64,000 nt of DNA from Anaeromyxobacter oryzae. Its GTDB lineage: Bacteria > Myxococcota > Myxococcia > Myxococcales > Anaeromyxobacteraceae. Location: NCBI RefSeq assembly GCF_023169945.1, contig NZ_AP025591.1, forward strand, positions 1 through 64,000, written 5' to 3'. Made by a program: the position numbers and the translations under genes. The notes under the pieces were generated by a model. The model did no database searches, was not told the DNA's origin, and was given only the letters and a program-made list of their open reading frames with translations. Positions 55,573 to 64,000 of the stretch are shown piece by piece; positions within the stretch are counted from its first letter, which is position 1; the number at the start of each line of letters is the position of its first letter.

Positions 55573-56155
55573 CCGCGAGGAGATCCTGTCCCGCGTCCGC
55601 GCCGCTGCGCCCACCGCGGTGCCCCTGCCGGACCTGCCCGCGCCGGCGCCGCTCCCGGCGGATCCGGGGGCGGCGTTCGACGTCGCGGTGCGCGCGGTCG
55701 GCGGCGAGCCGGTCCGGGTGCCCGATCCCGCCGCGCTGCCCGGCCTCGTCCGCGGCCTCGCGGAGCGCCTCGGCGCCCGGCGCGTCGCGAGCGCGGTGGC
55801 GATCGCCGGCCCCGGCGACGTCCCGCTCGAGTCGGTCCCGGACCCTCACGCCCTCGAGGGGATCGACCTCGCCGTCGTTCCCGGAGCCTTCGGCGTCGCC
55901 GAGAACGGCGCGGTGTGGGTGGACACGCGGCCGCTCGCGCAGCGCGGCGTCTTCGTCGTCGCCCAGCACCTCGCGCTCGTGCTCCGCGCCTCGGAGATCG
56001 TGAGCGACATGCACGCCGCCTACGCGCGCATCGACCTCGCGGGCCCGGGGCTGCGGCTGTTCATCGCCGGGCCGTCCAAGACCGCCGACATCGAGCAGGC
56101 GCTCGTGATCGGCGCGCACGGCGCGCGGTCCTGCACGGTCTTCGTCGTCGGCTGA
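55565..56155 (+). CDS. lutC: L-lactate utilisation LUD-domain protein C
   Basis: A 196-residue LUD-domain protein. Motifs FGVAENGAVWVDT, HLALVLRASEIVSDMHAAY and the C-terminal LFIAGPSKTADIEQALVIGAHGARS match LutC/YkgG. It is the third subunit of the LutABC complex. It begins inside the end of lutB (GGAGCGGCC upstream of the ATG) and closes the lactate operon, ending five bases before the stop of the convergent EF-hand-type gene. Confidence 0.92.
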   Translation: MGSREEILSRVRAAAPTAVPLPDLPAPAPLPADPGAAFDVAVRAVGGEPVRVPDPAALPGLVRGLAERLGARRVASAVAIAGPGDVPLESVPDPHALEGIDLAVVPGAFGVAENGAVWVDTRPLAQRGVFVVAQHLALVLRASEIVSDMHAAYARIDLAGPGLRLFIAGPSKTADIEQALVIGAHGARSCTVFVVG

Positions 56156-56160
56156 CCCGC

Positions 56161-58368
56161 TCAGCGGAACGGCCAGTAGTGGAACCGGCGCGCGAGCACC
56201 AGCGCCACCGCGATCGCGAGGACCAGCGCCCAGGCGATCCGGCGACGGCGCCGCTTGGCGCCGTCCGCGTACGGGTCCTCGAGGGAGCGACGTGCGCCGG
56301 CCGGCAGCGCGGCGATCCCCGTGAGCGCCGTACCGAGCGCCACGTTCACCGTCACGCGTCCATTCACCGCCCATCCGGTCGCGTCCAGCAGCGGCCCGAG
56401 CGTCCGCTGCCTGAGCTTCAGCCACGCGATGAGCATGGACGGCCCCGAGACGATCATCACGAGCGCCGCCACGGCGACGAGCTTCGCCCACCAGGCCAGC
56501 TCGATGAAGCCGGCGACGAAGCCGCCGAACAGGGTGCCGAGGGCCCCGGCGCCGACGCCCAGGGCGGCGATGATGCCGACCATCTTCCCGACGTCCACCG
56601 CAGCCGCCGCGGGAGCCGGCGCCTTCGCGCCCGTCGCGGTGCCCACCGTGGTCTCGGCCGTCGCCGCGAGGCGCGTGTCGGCCGCCTTCTCCTTCGCCGC
56701 CGCGAACCGCGCCACCTGCTCCTCGATCATCCGCAGGAGCTTCTTGTAGGGCGCGAAGAACGCCTGCCGGATCGAGATCGGGTTCTCGACGACCTTCACG
56801 ATCGTCGCGTCCCAGTCGCGTCCCTTGCGGTCCCAGAACACGCCGTTCCGGCCGACCATCAGGTAGTCGGCGTCGCCCTGCGTGAAGCAGGCGGCGATCT
56901 TCATGGTCTCGCCGCCCGGGCGGCGGCAGTCGCAGTACGCGAGGTACATCCGGGACAGGCCGGCGAGGGCCGCGTGCGCCGACGGATCGTCGACGCGGAC
57001 GCACAGCTCGCAGCTCCGCGCGTCGAGGTAGAGCGTGCCCGCCTGGAAGATCGCCTTGCGGGCCGGGTCGTAGAAGTCCGCGAAGGACACGAAGTTCCGG
57101 AGCAGCGTGTGCAGGTCGCGGTGGTAGTGGACCACCCGGACGACGTCCCCGACGGCCGCCTCCTCCGCCTCGAGCGCCCGGTCCTCCGCCAGGAGCGCCT
57201 CCGCGGCGCCCTTCCCCTCGGCGAGGATCGCGCGTACCCGGGCCGCCCCGAGCTTCTCCACCGCGGCGCCGGCCTTCTTCGCGCGCCACGCCTCCCAGGG
57301 CAGGAACCGTGCCGAGATGAGCTCCCACTCCTCCGCGGAGAGCGCGGTCTTCGCCTCGCCGTGCAGGGGGACCACGACCTGTCGCCGGAAGGCGTCGAGC
57401 GCGGCGGCCCACGCGGGGTTCACGCCGCCCACGAGCGGCAGGGCGCGCGCCGGCTCGACGCGCGCCAGCGGGAACAGGGCGACCTCGTCGCGCGACGCGG
57501 CGAGATCCCGCGCCGCGAGCGCGAGCAGGTCCGGCTCGGCCCGGTTCATCGCCGCCGCGGCGCGCGGGTCCTGCGCGGCGAGCCGGCACCGGACGAAGAA
57601 GTCGTCGACCTTGGCCTTCACCGCCAGGAACGCCTCGCCGGCGGCCGTCGTGCCCGGCCCGAGCACGGCCACGTCGGGCTGCTCGCCCGCGCGAGTCCAG
57701 ATGTCGAACCGCGCCGCCTCCTCGAAGAACGCGTCGAGCCGCTTCGCGTCGATGCCCGGCTTTCCACTCCGGTCCGCGACGCTCCCCAGGCAGGCGATGA
57801 CGTCCTGGACGAGCTGCCGGGTCCCGGCGTCGCGCGCCGCCTCCGGCGGGATCACGCCGTCGCCGTTGAACAGCGTGTTCTCGTACAGCCGCGCCGTGTC
57901 CGCGACGTCCGCGGCGGAGATGGCGTCCGCGTCGGGCTTCCCGAGCCGCTGCAGGACGAGCCGCGCCGCGCCGAGCAGCACGCGTCCCTGCGGCCGCGTC
58001 GCATCGATGGCCGCGAGGTGGAGCGCGCCGCCGCCCTTCACGAGCGCCTCGAGGTCGAGGAGCCGCTCCCGGCACCAGCGGATCGCGGCGACGACCTCGG
58101 GCACGCGCACCCGGCCGTCCCGGTCCGTGTCGAGCAGCTCGAGCGTGTGGCCGTCGAGCTCGAGCCCACGCGTCGGGCAGGAGAGGGCCACCCACAGCTT
58201 CGGATCGAGGTCGTCGAGGTGGGCGAGATCCTCGCCGGTCTCGAGCCGCACCTGGTCCAGGCCACCGACGCGGTGGAAGCGCCAGCGATGCGGTGGGGCG
58301 GGAGGAAGAGGCTCGGAGGGCGCCGTGGGCTCGGGGGCGGGCATCGCGACGGACGTCGGCTGGGGCAC
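56161..58368 (-). CDS. Large membrane protein with EF-hand-like loop, function unknown
   Basis: A 735-residue protein. Near residue 77 it has an EF-hand-type calcium loop, DTDRDGRVRVPEV. A long soluble region follows, with KLWVALSCPTRGLELDG, a segment ADFYDPARKAIFQAGTLYLDARSCELCVRV, and QGDADYLMVGRNGVFWDRKGRDWDATIVKVVENPISIRQAFFAPYKK. The C-terminus carries two to three membrane helices (GIIAALGVGAGALGTLFGGFV, LVAVAALVMIVSGPSMLIAWL, IAWALVLAIAVALVLA) and ends RRFHYWPFR. I know no function. GTG 58368 is the chosen start because GAGGAGG lies four bases upstream; an ATG at 58344 has no binding site. Confidence 0.7.
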   Translation of the reverse strand: MPQPTSVAMPAPEPTAPSEPLPPAPPHRWRFHRVGGLDQVRLETGEDLAHLDDLDPKLWVALSCPTRGLELDGHTLELLDTDRDGRVRVPEVVAAIRWCRERLLDLEALVKGGGALHLAAIDATRPQGRVLLGAARLVLQRLGKPDADAISAADVADTARLYENTLFNGDGVIPPEAARDAGTRQLVQDVIACLGSVADRSGKPGIDAKRLDAFFEEAARFDIWTRAGEQPDVAVLGPGTTAAGEAFLAVKAKVDDFFVRCRLAAQDPRAAAAMNRAEPDLLALAARDLAASRDEVALFPLARVEPARALPLVGGVNPAWAAALDAFRRQVVVPLHGEAKTALSAEEWELISARFLPWEAWRAKKAGAAVEKLGAARVRAILAEGKGAAEALLAEDRALEAEEAAVGDVVRVVHYHRDLHTLLRNFVSFADFYDPARKAIFQAGTLYLDARSCELCVRVDDPSAHAALAGLSRMYLAYCDCRRPGGETMKIAACFTQGDADYLMVGRNGVFWDRKGRDWDATIVKVVENPISIRQAFFAPYKKLLRMIEEQVARFAAAKEKAADTRLAATAETTVGTATGAKAPAPAAAAVDVGKMVGIIAALGVGAGALGTLFGGFVAGFIELAWWAKLVAVAALVMIVSGPSMLIAWLKLRQRTLGPLLDATGWAVNGRVTVNVALGTALTGIAALPAGARRSLEDPYADGAKRRRRRIAWALVLAIAVALVLARRFHYWPFR

Positions 58369-58574
58369 GGGTCCTCCTCGGTGCACCGCCGGCGGCGGCG
58401 CGCCGCGATTATCCCGCCCGGCGCGCAACCCCGGCGCGCCGCGCGCCGTCACGACCCGATCGGCGCACGTCGCGCGCTCCTGGCACCGACGGAGGCCCCC
58501 GCCGGGCTGCGGCGCGCCGAAACAGGGTCGCAGCCGTCGGCAGCGCCACGCCGTGCGGCGGGGAAGGCGCGTGC

Positions 58575-58943
58575 TCAGGCCCTGCGGCCCGCCCCCGGCG
58601 GCGCGTTGTACCCGCGAACGCCGTACGGCTGCAGCCTCTCCAGCCACGCCGCCTCGAGGCGCTCGAGCGCGTCCCGGCGGTAGACGAGCCCGTCCTCCGG
58701 CTCCTCGAGCACCTCCAGCACCTCGAACACGAACGCGTCCACCCCCAGCGCGGCCACGTCCGCCTGCAGCGCCGCGTTCCGGTGTTGCCCGTGCGCGAGC
58801 GTCATCCGCGCGCCGTTGATGGTCTTGAGGTTCAGCGTGCTCGCGACGAGCACCCGCCCGCTCCGGACGTTCCGGATCTGGTAGATGCCCGCCTCGGTCT
58901 TCGTCTCGCGGGCGCGCTGCTTCAGCGCGGCTCTCCGGTCCAT
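58575..58943 (-). CDS. GIY-YIG nuclease family protein
   Basis: A 122-residue protein with the GIY-YIG fold: the GIYQIRNVRSGRVLVAST start replaces YIG by VAS, then LNLKTINGARMTLAHGQHRNAALQADVAALG and FVFEVLEVLEEPE follow. The second half of the motif is changed and the catalytic Arg/Glu pair is not clear, so nuclease activity is uncertain. It lies 19 bases downstream of the DUF2239 gene on the same strand and is probably its operon partner. GAGGAC precedes the ATG. The region 58369-58574 beyond its stop holds no gene. Confidence 0.8.
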   Translation of the reverse strand: MDRRAALKQRARETKTEAGIYQIRNVRSGRVLVASTLNLKTINGARMTLAHGQHRNAALQADVAALGVDAFVFEVLEVLEEPEDGLVYRRDALERLEAAWLERLQPYGVRGYNAPPGAGRRA

Positions 58944-58962
58944 GGTGTCCTCGCTCCAGCGC

Positions 58963-59553
58963 TCAGGGGTTCGCGGGCCGCTGCGGCGGCTGCGGGCTCT
59001 CGAGCCGGGTGGCCTCGTCCGCGAGCGTCAGCACGTGGGCGCGGACGTCCTTCGGCCACGCCTTGACGAGCGTCCGGAGCCGCTTGCCGTCGCCGGCATA
59101 GAGCGCCCGCGAGGCCTCCTCGAACCCGGGGAGATCGCCCGCCATCGACCACATGAACCGGCCCGCCGCGTCGCGGACCCGCCGCGCCTGCTCGCGATCC
59201 GGCTCGCGCTTGCGCGCATCGTCGACCAGCCGCCGCAGCGCCGCCGAGATCCCGTTCGGCTGCTGCTCCAGCCACTCCCAGTGGCGGGGCAGGAGGGACA
59301 CCTCGCGGCACACGACGCCGAGCTTCGGGCGCCCGGGGCCCGCCTTCTTCCGCGCCTCGGCGCGGGCGACGACCTCCTCCGGCGTGCCGCGCAGGTCGAA
59401 GTCGACCTGGCGACCCGTCGCGTCGCTGAAGACGAGCGCCCGGCCCCCGCCCGCGTCGTGGTGGGTCTTCAGGGCGAGGAGCACGTCGCGCCTCGGCCCG
59501 GAGGCGAGGAGCCGCTCCCCGACGAACGCCGTGAACCGATCATCGTCCGACAT
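58963..59553 (-). CDS. DUF2239 protein with possible ribbon-helix-helix segment
   Basis: A 196-residue protein of the DUF2239 family. Residues 1-55 form a small beta-rich N-terminal part (VFSDATGRQVDFDLRG). Residues 74-115 read GRPKLGVVCREVSLLPRHWEWL and ISAALRRLVDDARK, a strand followed by two helices like MetJ/Arc DNA-binding domains. The C-terminal part is helical (AAGRFMWSMAGDLPGFEEASRALYAGD). GGAGG stands before the ATG. A promoter with two related palindromes lies upstream, which fits autoregulation. The function of the family is not known; DNA binding is inference. Confidence 0.8.
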   Translation of the reverse strand: MSDDDRFTAFVGERLLASGPRRDVLLALKTHHDAGGGRALVFSDATGRQVDFDLRGTPEEVVARAEARKKAGPGRPKLGVVCREVSLLPRHWEWLEQQPNGISAALRRLVDDARKREPDREQARRVRDAAGRFMWSMAGDLPGFEEASRALYAGDGKRLRTLVKAWPKDVRAHVLTLADEATRLESPQPPQRPANP

Positions 59554-59582
59554 GGATCCTCCGTCGCGCTCGTCCCCGGTAT

Positions 59583-59652
59583 TTCACCCGGGTGAATCGT
59601 GCGGAGGTGTAGCGCGGCCGGACCTCGGCGTCAATATCGCCCGGGTCAAATA
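59583..59652 (-). promoter_or_regulatory. Promoter with two CCCGGG-centred palindromes for the DUF2239/GIY-YIG pair
   Basis: On the minus strand, TTGACG (59634-59629) and TACACC (59611-59606) are 17 bases apart, a plausible sigma-70-type pair. Just downstream, at the expected transcription start, is the perfect palindrome TTCACCCGGGTGAA (59583-59596). A degenerate copy, TATCGCCCGGGTCAAATA on the plus strand, lies at 59635-59652. The two centres are 53 bases apart, close to five helical turns. This looks like an operator pair flanking the promoter. Confidence 0.6.
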
Positions 59653-59673
59653 CTCCGCCGGAAGGCCGGGCGG

Positions 59674-60117
59674 TCAGTAGCAGGCGCTCAGCCCGGCCGC
59701 CCCGTCCACGTCCGTGAGCTTCAAGACCACCGGCTTGCACGGCCCGACCGGCTGGTCGGAGCGGATGGCCGGGTGCTCGGACCCGATCGTCAGCCCGGAG
59801 GCCGTCACCCAGGCGCGCGGCGGATTCTGCCCGGAGCCGATCGTGAGCTGGACGTCGCGCGCAGCTCGGGACGCAACGAGGTCCGCGTCCGCCGGCGTGA
59901 AGTCGAACAGGACTCGCACGGGATCGTTCGTGCAGTTGCTCTGATCCGCCGGAGCCGCCTCGACCACCGTGATGCGCGCCGTGCCGGGCGTGTCGGTGTA
60001 GGCGCCGCACCGCCCGATCCCCTCGGTGACGACGCCGCAAGCCAGCTGCGTCGCGAGCGCCGTGGCCGCGAACGCGGGCACGAGCAGTCGCCCCCGTTCT
60101 TCCTGTCTGGTTCGCAT
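59674..60117 (-). CDS. Hypothetical lipoprotein
   Basis: A 147-residue protein with a signal sequence (LLVPAFAATALATQLAC) and a lipobox-type cysteine (QLAC). The mature part has paired cysteines (GRCGAY, SNCTN, GPCKP, LSACY) and a beta-rich composition (VRVLFDFTPADADLV, DVQLTIGSGQNPPRAWVTASGL). It looks like a small beta-sandwich lipoprotein. I do not recognise a family. It stands alone, downstream of the DTW-domain gene on the same strand. Confidence 0.65.
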   Translation of the reverse strand: MRTRQEERGRLLVPAFAATALATQLACGVVTEGIGRCGAYTDTPGTARITVVEAAPADQSNCTNDPVRVLFDFTPADADLVASRAARDVQLTIGSGQNPPRAWVTASGLTIGSEHPAIRSDQPVGPCKPVVLKLTDVDGAAGLSACY

Positions 60118-60200
60118 GTGGCCCCTGTCTCCCTGATCGCTTGGACGGACAGTCTACACAGGGTCGCATCCACCGAGCGTGATTCGTTGCCGCGGGGCGG

Positions 60201-60809
60201 TCACCCGCCGCCGCGCGGCCCCCGGTGCCTCGGGCTCCGCCGGTCGCGGGCCGCCGCGAGCTGCAGCTCGACCATCCGCGCGAAGGCCGCCCGCATCGGC
60301 TCGAACCGCGCCGGGTCGCCCTCGAGCGCGCCGAGCGCGATCGCGGTCGCCTCGAGCGTCGACATGAAATCCGGCTCCGGCTCGCGGCGCAGGTCGCCGT
60401 AACCTCCGGGCCGGTCGGGCGCGACCGAGATCCTGGGGAGCGCAGCGATCCGCGGGTTCGCCTCGAGCATCTTCTCGACCTGCACCCAGGTCCCGTCGAT
60501 GACCACCAGGATCCGGGGCGGATCCTCGGCGCGCGCCGCGGCGGGCACGGCGCCCGGGCCGGGGAAGAGCAGCGCCGCCGAGGGATCGGCGGCGACGTCC
60601 GACAGCGGCGGCCGTCCGTCGAGCGCCACGCCCCGGTGCAGCTCCGAGTTCGGGAGCGCGATCCGCGTGAGCCACGCCGTGCAGATGGCGAGCCGCGCCT
60701 CGCGGGGATGCTGGAGCAGCACGACCCGCGTCCGTGTCGGGATCTCCGGCAGGTCGGCGCACACGCAGTGCGCGGTCGGTCGGAGGCAGCGGCGGCAGGT
60801 CTCGCGCAC
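60201..60809 (-). CDS. DTW-domain tRNA-uridine aminocarboxypropyltransferase
   Basis: A 202-residue protein with the N-terminal zinc-type cysteines [13 protein letters not shown], the strand [12 protein letters not shown] and the family motif DGTW ([14 protein letters not shown]). The DTW family includes TapT/YfiP, which adds the acp group from SAM to uridine 47 in tRNA. The later segment [15 protein letters not shown] is also typical. The Pro/Arg-rich end is probably disordered. The GTG at 60809 is the start that keeps the Cys-rich beginning. It is divergent from the EF-G gene. Confidence 0.85.
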   Translation of the reverse strand: MRETCRRCLRPTAHCVCADLPEIPTRTRVVLLQHPREARLAICTAWLTRIALPNSELHRGVALDGRPPLSDVAADPSAALLFPGPGAVPAAARAEDPPRILVVIDGTWVQVEKMLEANPRIAALPRISVAPDRPGGYGDLRREPEPDFMSTLEATAIALGALEGDPARFEPMRAAFARMVELQLAAARDRRSPRHRGPRGGG

Positions 60810-60994
60810 GGGGCGCGGAGCCTAGGGGGTCGAACGCTCCGGTTCAAGCCCTCGCCGCGGCAACCCGCCCGCCTCCCGGGCGCCCGGGCATCCGCCCCGT
60901 GTGGCCAGGGGTCCGCGCGTTCCCGCCGCCCCGGCGCGGCGGCCGGCCCCGCTATACTCCCGCGACGGCCGCACGCGCGGCGGAGGGACCTGCG

Positions 60995-63055
60995 ATGAGC
61001 GGAGGGGGTGCAGCGGCCGCCGAGCGGCGGATGCGGGCGATCCGGAACATCGGGATCATGGCCCACATCGACGCCGGGAAGACGACGCTCACCGAGCGCC
61101 TCCTGTTCGTCGCCGGCCGGACCCACAAGATGGGCGAGGTCCACGAGGGCGCCGCGGTGATGGACTGGATGGACCTCGAGCGCGAGCGCGGGATCACCAT
61201 CACCTCCGCGGTCACCCGGTTCGAGTGGGCCGGCCACGAGCTGCACCTCATCGACACGCCCGGGCACGTGGACTTCACCATCGAGGTGGAGCGATCGCTC
61301 CGCGTCCTCGATGGCGCGGTGGCGGTGTTCGACGCCGCGCACGGCGTCGAGCCGCAGAGCGAGACCGTGTGGCGGCAGGCCGACCGCTACCGCGTCCCGC
61401 GCCTCGCTTTCGCGAACAAGATGGACCGGGTGGGCGCCGACTTCGCGATGACGCTCGCCTCCCTGCGCGCCCGCTTCCCGGATCACGTCATCGCGCCGGT
61501 GCAGCGGCCGCTCGGCGCCGAGGCCGCGTTCACCGGCCTCGAGGACCTGGTCGCGCGCCGCACCGTCCGCTTCGGGGACCCGGACGACCCGCGCGCCTAC
61601 ACGGTCGAGCCGGGGATCTCCGCGGCGGGCGAGGCCGGGCGGGCGGCGCTCGTCGCGGCGCTCGCGGACCTCGACGACGCCGCGGCCGACGCGGTGCTCG
61701 AGGACCGCGACCTCGACGAGGCGAGCCTGCGCGCCGCGATCCGGCGCGCGACCGTCTCGGGCCGGTTCGTGCCGGTGCTGTGCGGCTCGGCGCTCCGCAA
61801 CAAGGGCGTGCCGCAGGTGCTCGACGCGGTGTGCGACTGGCTGCCCTCCCCGCTCGACGTGCCGCCGCCGGCGGGGGTGAACCCCGAGACCGGGGAGGAG
61901 GAGCGCCGGCTCGCCACCGAGAGCGGATCGCTGCTCGCGCTCGCGTTCAAGGTGTCGCTCCTCGACGAGAAGCGCCGGCACGTCTTCGTCCGCGTCTACT
62001 CCGGGCGGATCGCGGAGGGCGACGCGGTCTGGAACGCGAGCCAGCGAAGGTTCGAGAAGGTCGGCCGCGTGCTCCTCATGCACGCCGCGCACAAGGAGCG
62101 CGTGCCGTCGCTCGGCGCCGGGCAGATCTTCGCGGTCGCCGGCCTCAAGGAGACACGCACCGGCGACACCCTCACCGACAAGAGCCACCCGCTGGTGCTC
62201 GAGCGGCTCTCCGCGTACGAGCCCGTCATCTCCCAGGCGATCGAGGCGCCGTCGCAGCGCGAGCGCGAGCTCCTCGTCGAGGCGCTCGGGCGGATCGCCG
62301 ACGAGGATCCGACCTTCCGCCACGGCGAGGACCCCGACACCGGCCAGCTGCTCGTGTCCGGCATGGGCGAGCTCCACCTCGAGATCGTCGCCGAGCGCCT
62401 CCGCCGCGAGTTCGGCCTCGCGGTCCGGACCGGGCCGCCGCAGGTCCTGCTCCGCGAGACGATCACCGCGGCCGCCGACGCCGAGGCGGCGTTCGAGCGG
62501 ACCACCGAGGACGGGCCGCTGTTCGGCGCCGTCGCGGTCCGCGTCGCCCCGCTCCCGCGGGGCGGCGGGTTCGCCTTCCGGCTCTCGGCGGCGGCGGCGG
62601 CCCTGCCGTTCCTGCGGGAGGAGGTGCGCCGGTTCGCGGAGGACGGCGCGCGGGAGGCGGCGGAGGCGGGGGTGCTCGAGGGGCACCCGCTGCAGGACGT
62701 CGAGGTGACGCTCACCGGCGCGACCTGGCGCGACGGCGCCTCGAAGCCCTTCGCGTACAAGATCGCGGCGGCCGACGCGGTCCGGACCGCCGCCGCGAAG
62801 GCGCGCCCCGTCCTCCTCGAGCCGGTGATGCGGCTCGAGGTGGTGCTCCCTGCCGAGCACCTCGGCGCGGTGATCGGGGGGCTCGATGCCCGCAAGGGCG
62901 CGGTCCTCGACGTCGCCGACCGGGGCGCCGCGGTGAAGGTGCTCCAGGCGGAGGCTCCGCTGCGGCGGCTGTTCGGGTACGCGACCGAGCTCCGCTCGGC
63001 GACGCAGGGCCGGGCGCTCTTCACGATGAAGTTCGAGCGCTACGACGCAGCCTGA
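60995..63055 (+). CDS. Elongation factor G paralogue
   Basis: A 686-residue translational GTPase. G1 is AHIDAGKT (residues 23-30). The later GTPase motifs are RGITITSA (G2), DTPGH (G3), NKMD (G4) and GSAL (G5). Domain II ([22 protein letters not shown]), domain III ([20 protein letters not shown]) and domain V ([28 protein letters not shown]) follow. It stands alone rather than in a str operon (rpsL-rpsG-fusA-tuf), which suggests a second EF-G, possibly specialised for ribosome recycling or stress. GGAGGG precedes the ATG at 60995. Confidence 0.9.
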   Translation: MSGGGAAAAERRMRAIRNIGIMAHIDAGKTTLTERLLFVAGRTHKMGEVHEGAAVMDWMDLERERGITITSAVTRFEWAGHELHLIDTPGHVDFTIEVERSLRVLDGAVAVFDAAHGVEPQSETVWRQADRYRVPRLAFANKMDRVGADFAMTLASLRARFPDHVIAPVQRPLGAEAAFTGLEDLVARRTVRFGDPDDPRAYTVEPGISAAGEAGRAALVAALADLDDAAADAVLEDRDLDEASLRAAIRRATVSGRFVPVLCGSALRNKGVPQVLDAVCDWLPSPLDVPPPAGVNPETGEEERRLATESGSLLALAFKVSLLDEKRRHVFVRVYSGRIAEGDAVWNASQRRFEKVGRVLLMHAAHKERVPSLGAGQIFAVAGLKETRTGDTLTDKSHPLVLERLSAYEPVISQAIEAPSQRERELLVEALGRIADEDPTFRHGEDPDTGQLLVSGMGELHLEIVAERLRREFGLAVRTGPPQVLLRETITAAADAEAAFERTTEDGPLFGAVAVRVAPLPRGGGFAFRLSAAAAALPFLREEVRRFAEDGAREAAEAGVLEGHPLQDVEVTLTGATWRDGASKPFAYKIAAADAVRTAAAKARPVLLEPVMRLEVVLPAEHLGAVIGGLDARKGAVLDVADRGAAVKVLQAEAPLRRLFGYATELRSATQGRALFTMKFERYDAA

Positions 63056-63151
63056 GGGCGCCCGGCGGGCTCGCTCCCCCGCCCCCTCGGGCGCCCGGCT
63101 CCCGGGCGCTCCCGCTGCGGCGCGAGTGCGCGAGCACCATCTTGTTTCACG

Positions 63152-63634
63152 ATGGGTCCAATCACCGCCGTGCTGCCGCTCGTGCTCACCGCGGTGTTCC
63201 CCGTCCGCGGCGCCCCGCTCGGCCCGCCCGATGGCCCACGGTGGTCGACCGCCACCCTGCACCTCCGGTCGGTGCGACCCGATCCCATGCGGACGCTCGG
63301 GCTCGACGCGACCGTCCGTGATCCCGGCTCCGTCCCGGGGACCCCCGCCTGCCTCGCCGAGGTCTGCCCCGCGCCCTCCTTCGCCGTCCCCGGCGGTGCC
63401 GCTCCGGGCGAGCGCATCCGGCGGGGCGAGGTCCTCCTCGGGCTCCTCGCCCGCTCGCGCTTCGGGCCGCTGGCGACCATCGCCTCGCGCGTCGCGGAGT
63501 CGAACGTGCGGCTCGACTACGCCCCGGCGCGGGCCGGCGGGGAGCCGCGCGGGTGGGGACAGGTGGTCGTGAGCCTCCGCTGGAGGCTGGACGCCAACGG
63601 CCCGGCAGCCTCGGTCGCCCGGGAAGGCCCGTAG
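63152..63634 (+). CDS. Small exported hypothetical protein
   Basis: A 160-residue protein with an N-terminal hydrophobic signal (ITAVLPLVLTAVFPVRGAPLG). The mature part contains two cysteines (TPACLAEVCPAPS) and ends in amphipathic strands (SNVRLDYAPAR, WGQVVVSLRWRLD), which could be part of a beta-rich envelope protein. I do not recognise a family. It lies 96 bases after the EF-G gene and converges on the aldo/keto reductase fragment. Confidence 0.55.
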   Translation: MGPITAVLPLVLTAVFPVRGAPLGPPDGPRWSTATLHLRSVRPDPMRTLGLDATVRDPGSVPGTPACLAEVCPAPSFAVPGGAAPGERIRRGEVLLGLLARSRFGPLATIASRVAESNVRLDYAPARAGGEPRGWGQVVVSLRWRLDANGPAASVAREGP

Positions 63635-63640
63635 CCCCCG

Positions 63641-64000
63641 TCAGCCGAGCTCGCGGATCATGCGCGCGCGGAGCGCCTCGTCGGGCAGGCGCCCCTCGCC
63701 GGCGCGCATGTTGTCCTCGAGGTGCTCGCGCCGGCCGGTCGCCGGGATGACGCACGTGACCGCCGGGTGAGAGAGCACGAACTTGAGGAGGAGCTGCGCC
63801 CAGGTCGTGCATCCGAGCTCGGCCGCCCAGGGAGGCAGCGCGCGCCCGCGGAGCTGCGCGAACAGCCCGCCCGCCTCGAACGGCAGCATCACGATCACCG
63901 CCGTCCCCTTCTCCGCGGCGAGCGGGAGCAGCCGGCCCTCCGCGGCGCGCGCGTGCAGCGAGTAGGGGATCTGGACGAAGTCCACCTCCCCCGCGCGGAC
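63641..64000 (-). CDS. Aldo/keto reductase, C-terminal part (runs off the window)
   Basis: A minus-strand frame from the stop at 63641 remains open at base 64000. The visible 119 residues are the C-terminal part of an AKR barrel: VDFVQIPYSLHARAAEGRLLPLAAEKGTAVIVMLPF, then WAQLLLKFVLSHPAVTCVIPATGRREHLEDNMRAGEG. The IPATGRREHLEDN segment is the cofactor-binding end of AKR enzymes. The catalytic residues are outside the window. An internal ATG at 63985 is not the start. Confidence 0.85.
   Translation of the reverse strand, partial: VRAGEVDFVQIPYSLHARAAEGRLLPLAAEKGTAVIVMLPFEAGGLFAQLRGRALPPWAAELGCTTWAQLLLKFVLSHPAVTCVIPATGRREHLEDNMRAGEGRLPDEALRARMIRELG

Overview
The window is very GC-rich DNA in which almost every codon ends in G or C. 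Long open frames on the antisense strands are therefore mostly artefacts, and I kept only frames whose protein makes sense. The content fits a myxobacterium (Myxococcota), most likely Anaeromyxobacter or a close relative. Supporting points are a MYXO-CTERM-like protein tail, a lactate-utilisation operon, AceK, many lipoproteins and TPR proteins, and an HNH gene of a type I associate with myxobacteria. Species assignment is inference. I found no rRNA, tRNA, CRISPR array, intact insertion sequence or prophage.

Layout. 1-6.6 kb: a truncated small Cys-containing gene, a HIT protein, an atypical SDR, two aldo/keto reductases (one lacking the usual catalytic residues), a small P-loop kinase, phosphoglucomutase and a secreted phosphodiester-glycosidase-like protein. 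6.6-14.5 kb: a lytic transglycosylase, then a cellulose-type exopolysaccharide locus. Its first gene joins a lipoprotein-type signal, a GH8 cellulase, a BcsA-type synthase and two PilZ domains in one polypeptide. It is followed by a TPR/beta-barrel export protein and a translationally coupled pseudokinase whose linker looks like inserted repeat DNA. 14.6-28.4 kb: a DUF2845 protein, AceK, an AttH-like lipocalin with its FtsX-type permease, small envelope proteins, a WG-repeat protein, a multicopper oxidase, a TPR protein, and the probable ATPase of the same transporter. 28.4-36.9 kb: a GH57/DUF3536 protein, a large M36 metalloprotease and ThiD.

36.9-48.4 kb: an HNH endonuclease gene flanked by 41-42 bp inverted repeats, a coupled IscU-like/DsrE-like pair, tryptophanase, a methyltransferase, a degenerate hemerythrin, a compound palindromic repeat, an AsmA-like protein and a secreted oligoendopeptidase F. 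48.6-56.2 kb: a compact lactate operon (FAD/Fe-S D-lactate dehydrogenase, LctP permease, LutABC). 56.2-64 kb: a membrane protein with an EF-hand-like loop, a GIY-YIG/DUF2239 pair behind a promoter with two related palindromes, a lipoprotein, a DTW-domain tRNA-modification protein, an EF-G paralogue, a small secreted protein and a truncated aldo/keto reductase.

The most unusual parts are the GH8-BcsA-PilZ-PilZ fusion with its pseudokinase neighbour, the inverted repeats around the HNH gene, and the palindrome-controlled DUF2239/GIY-YIG pair.
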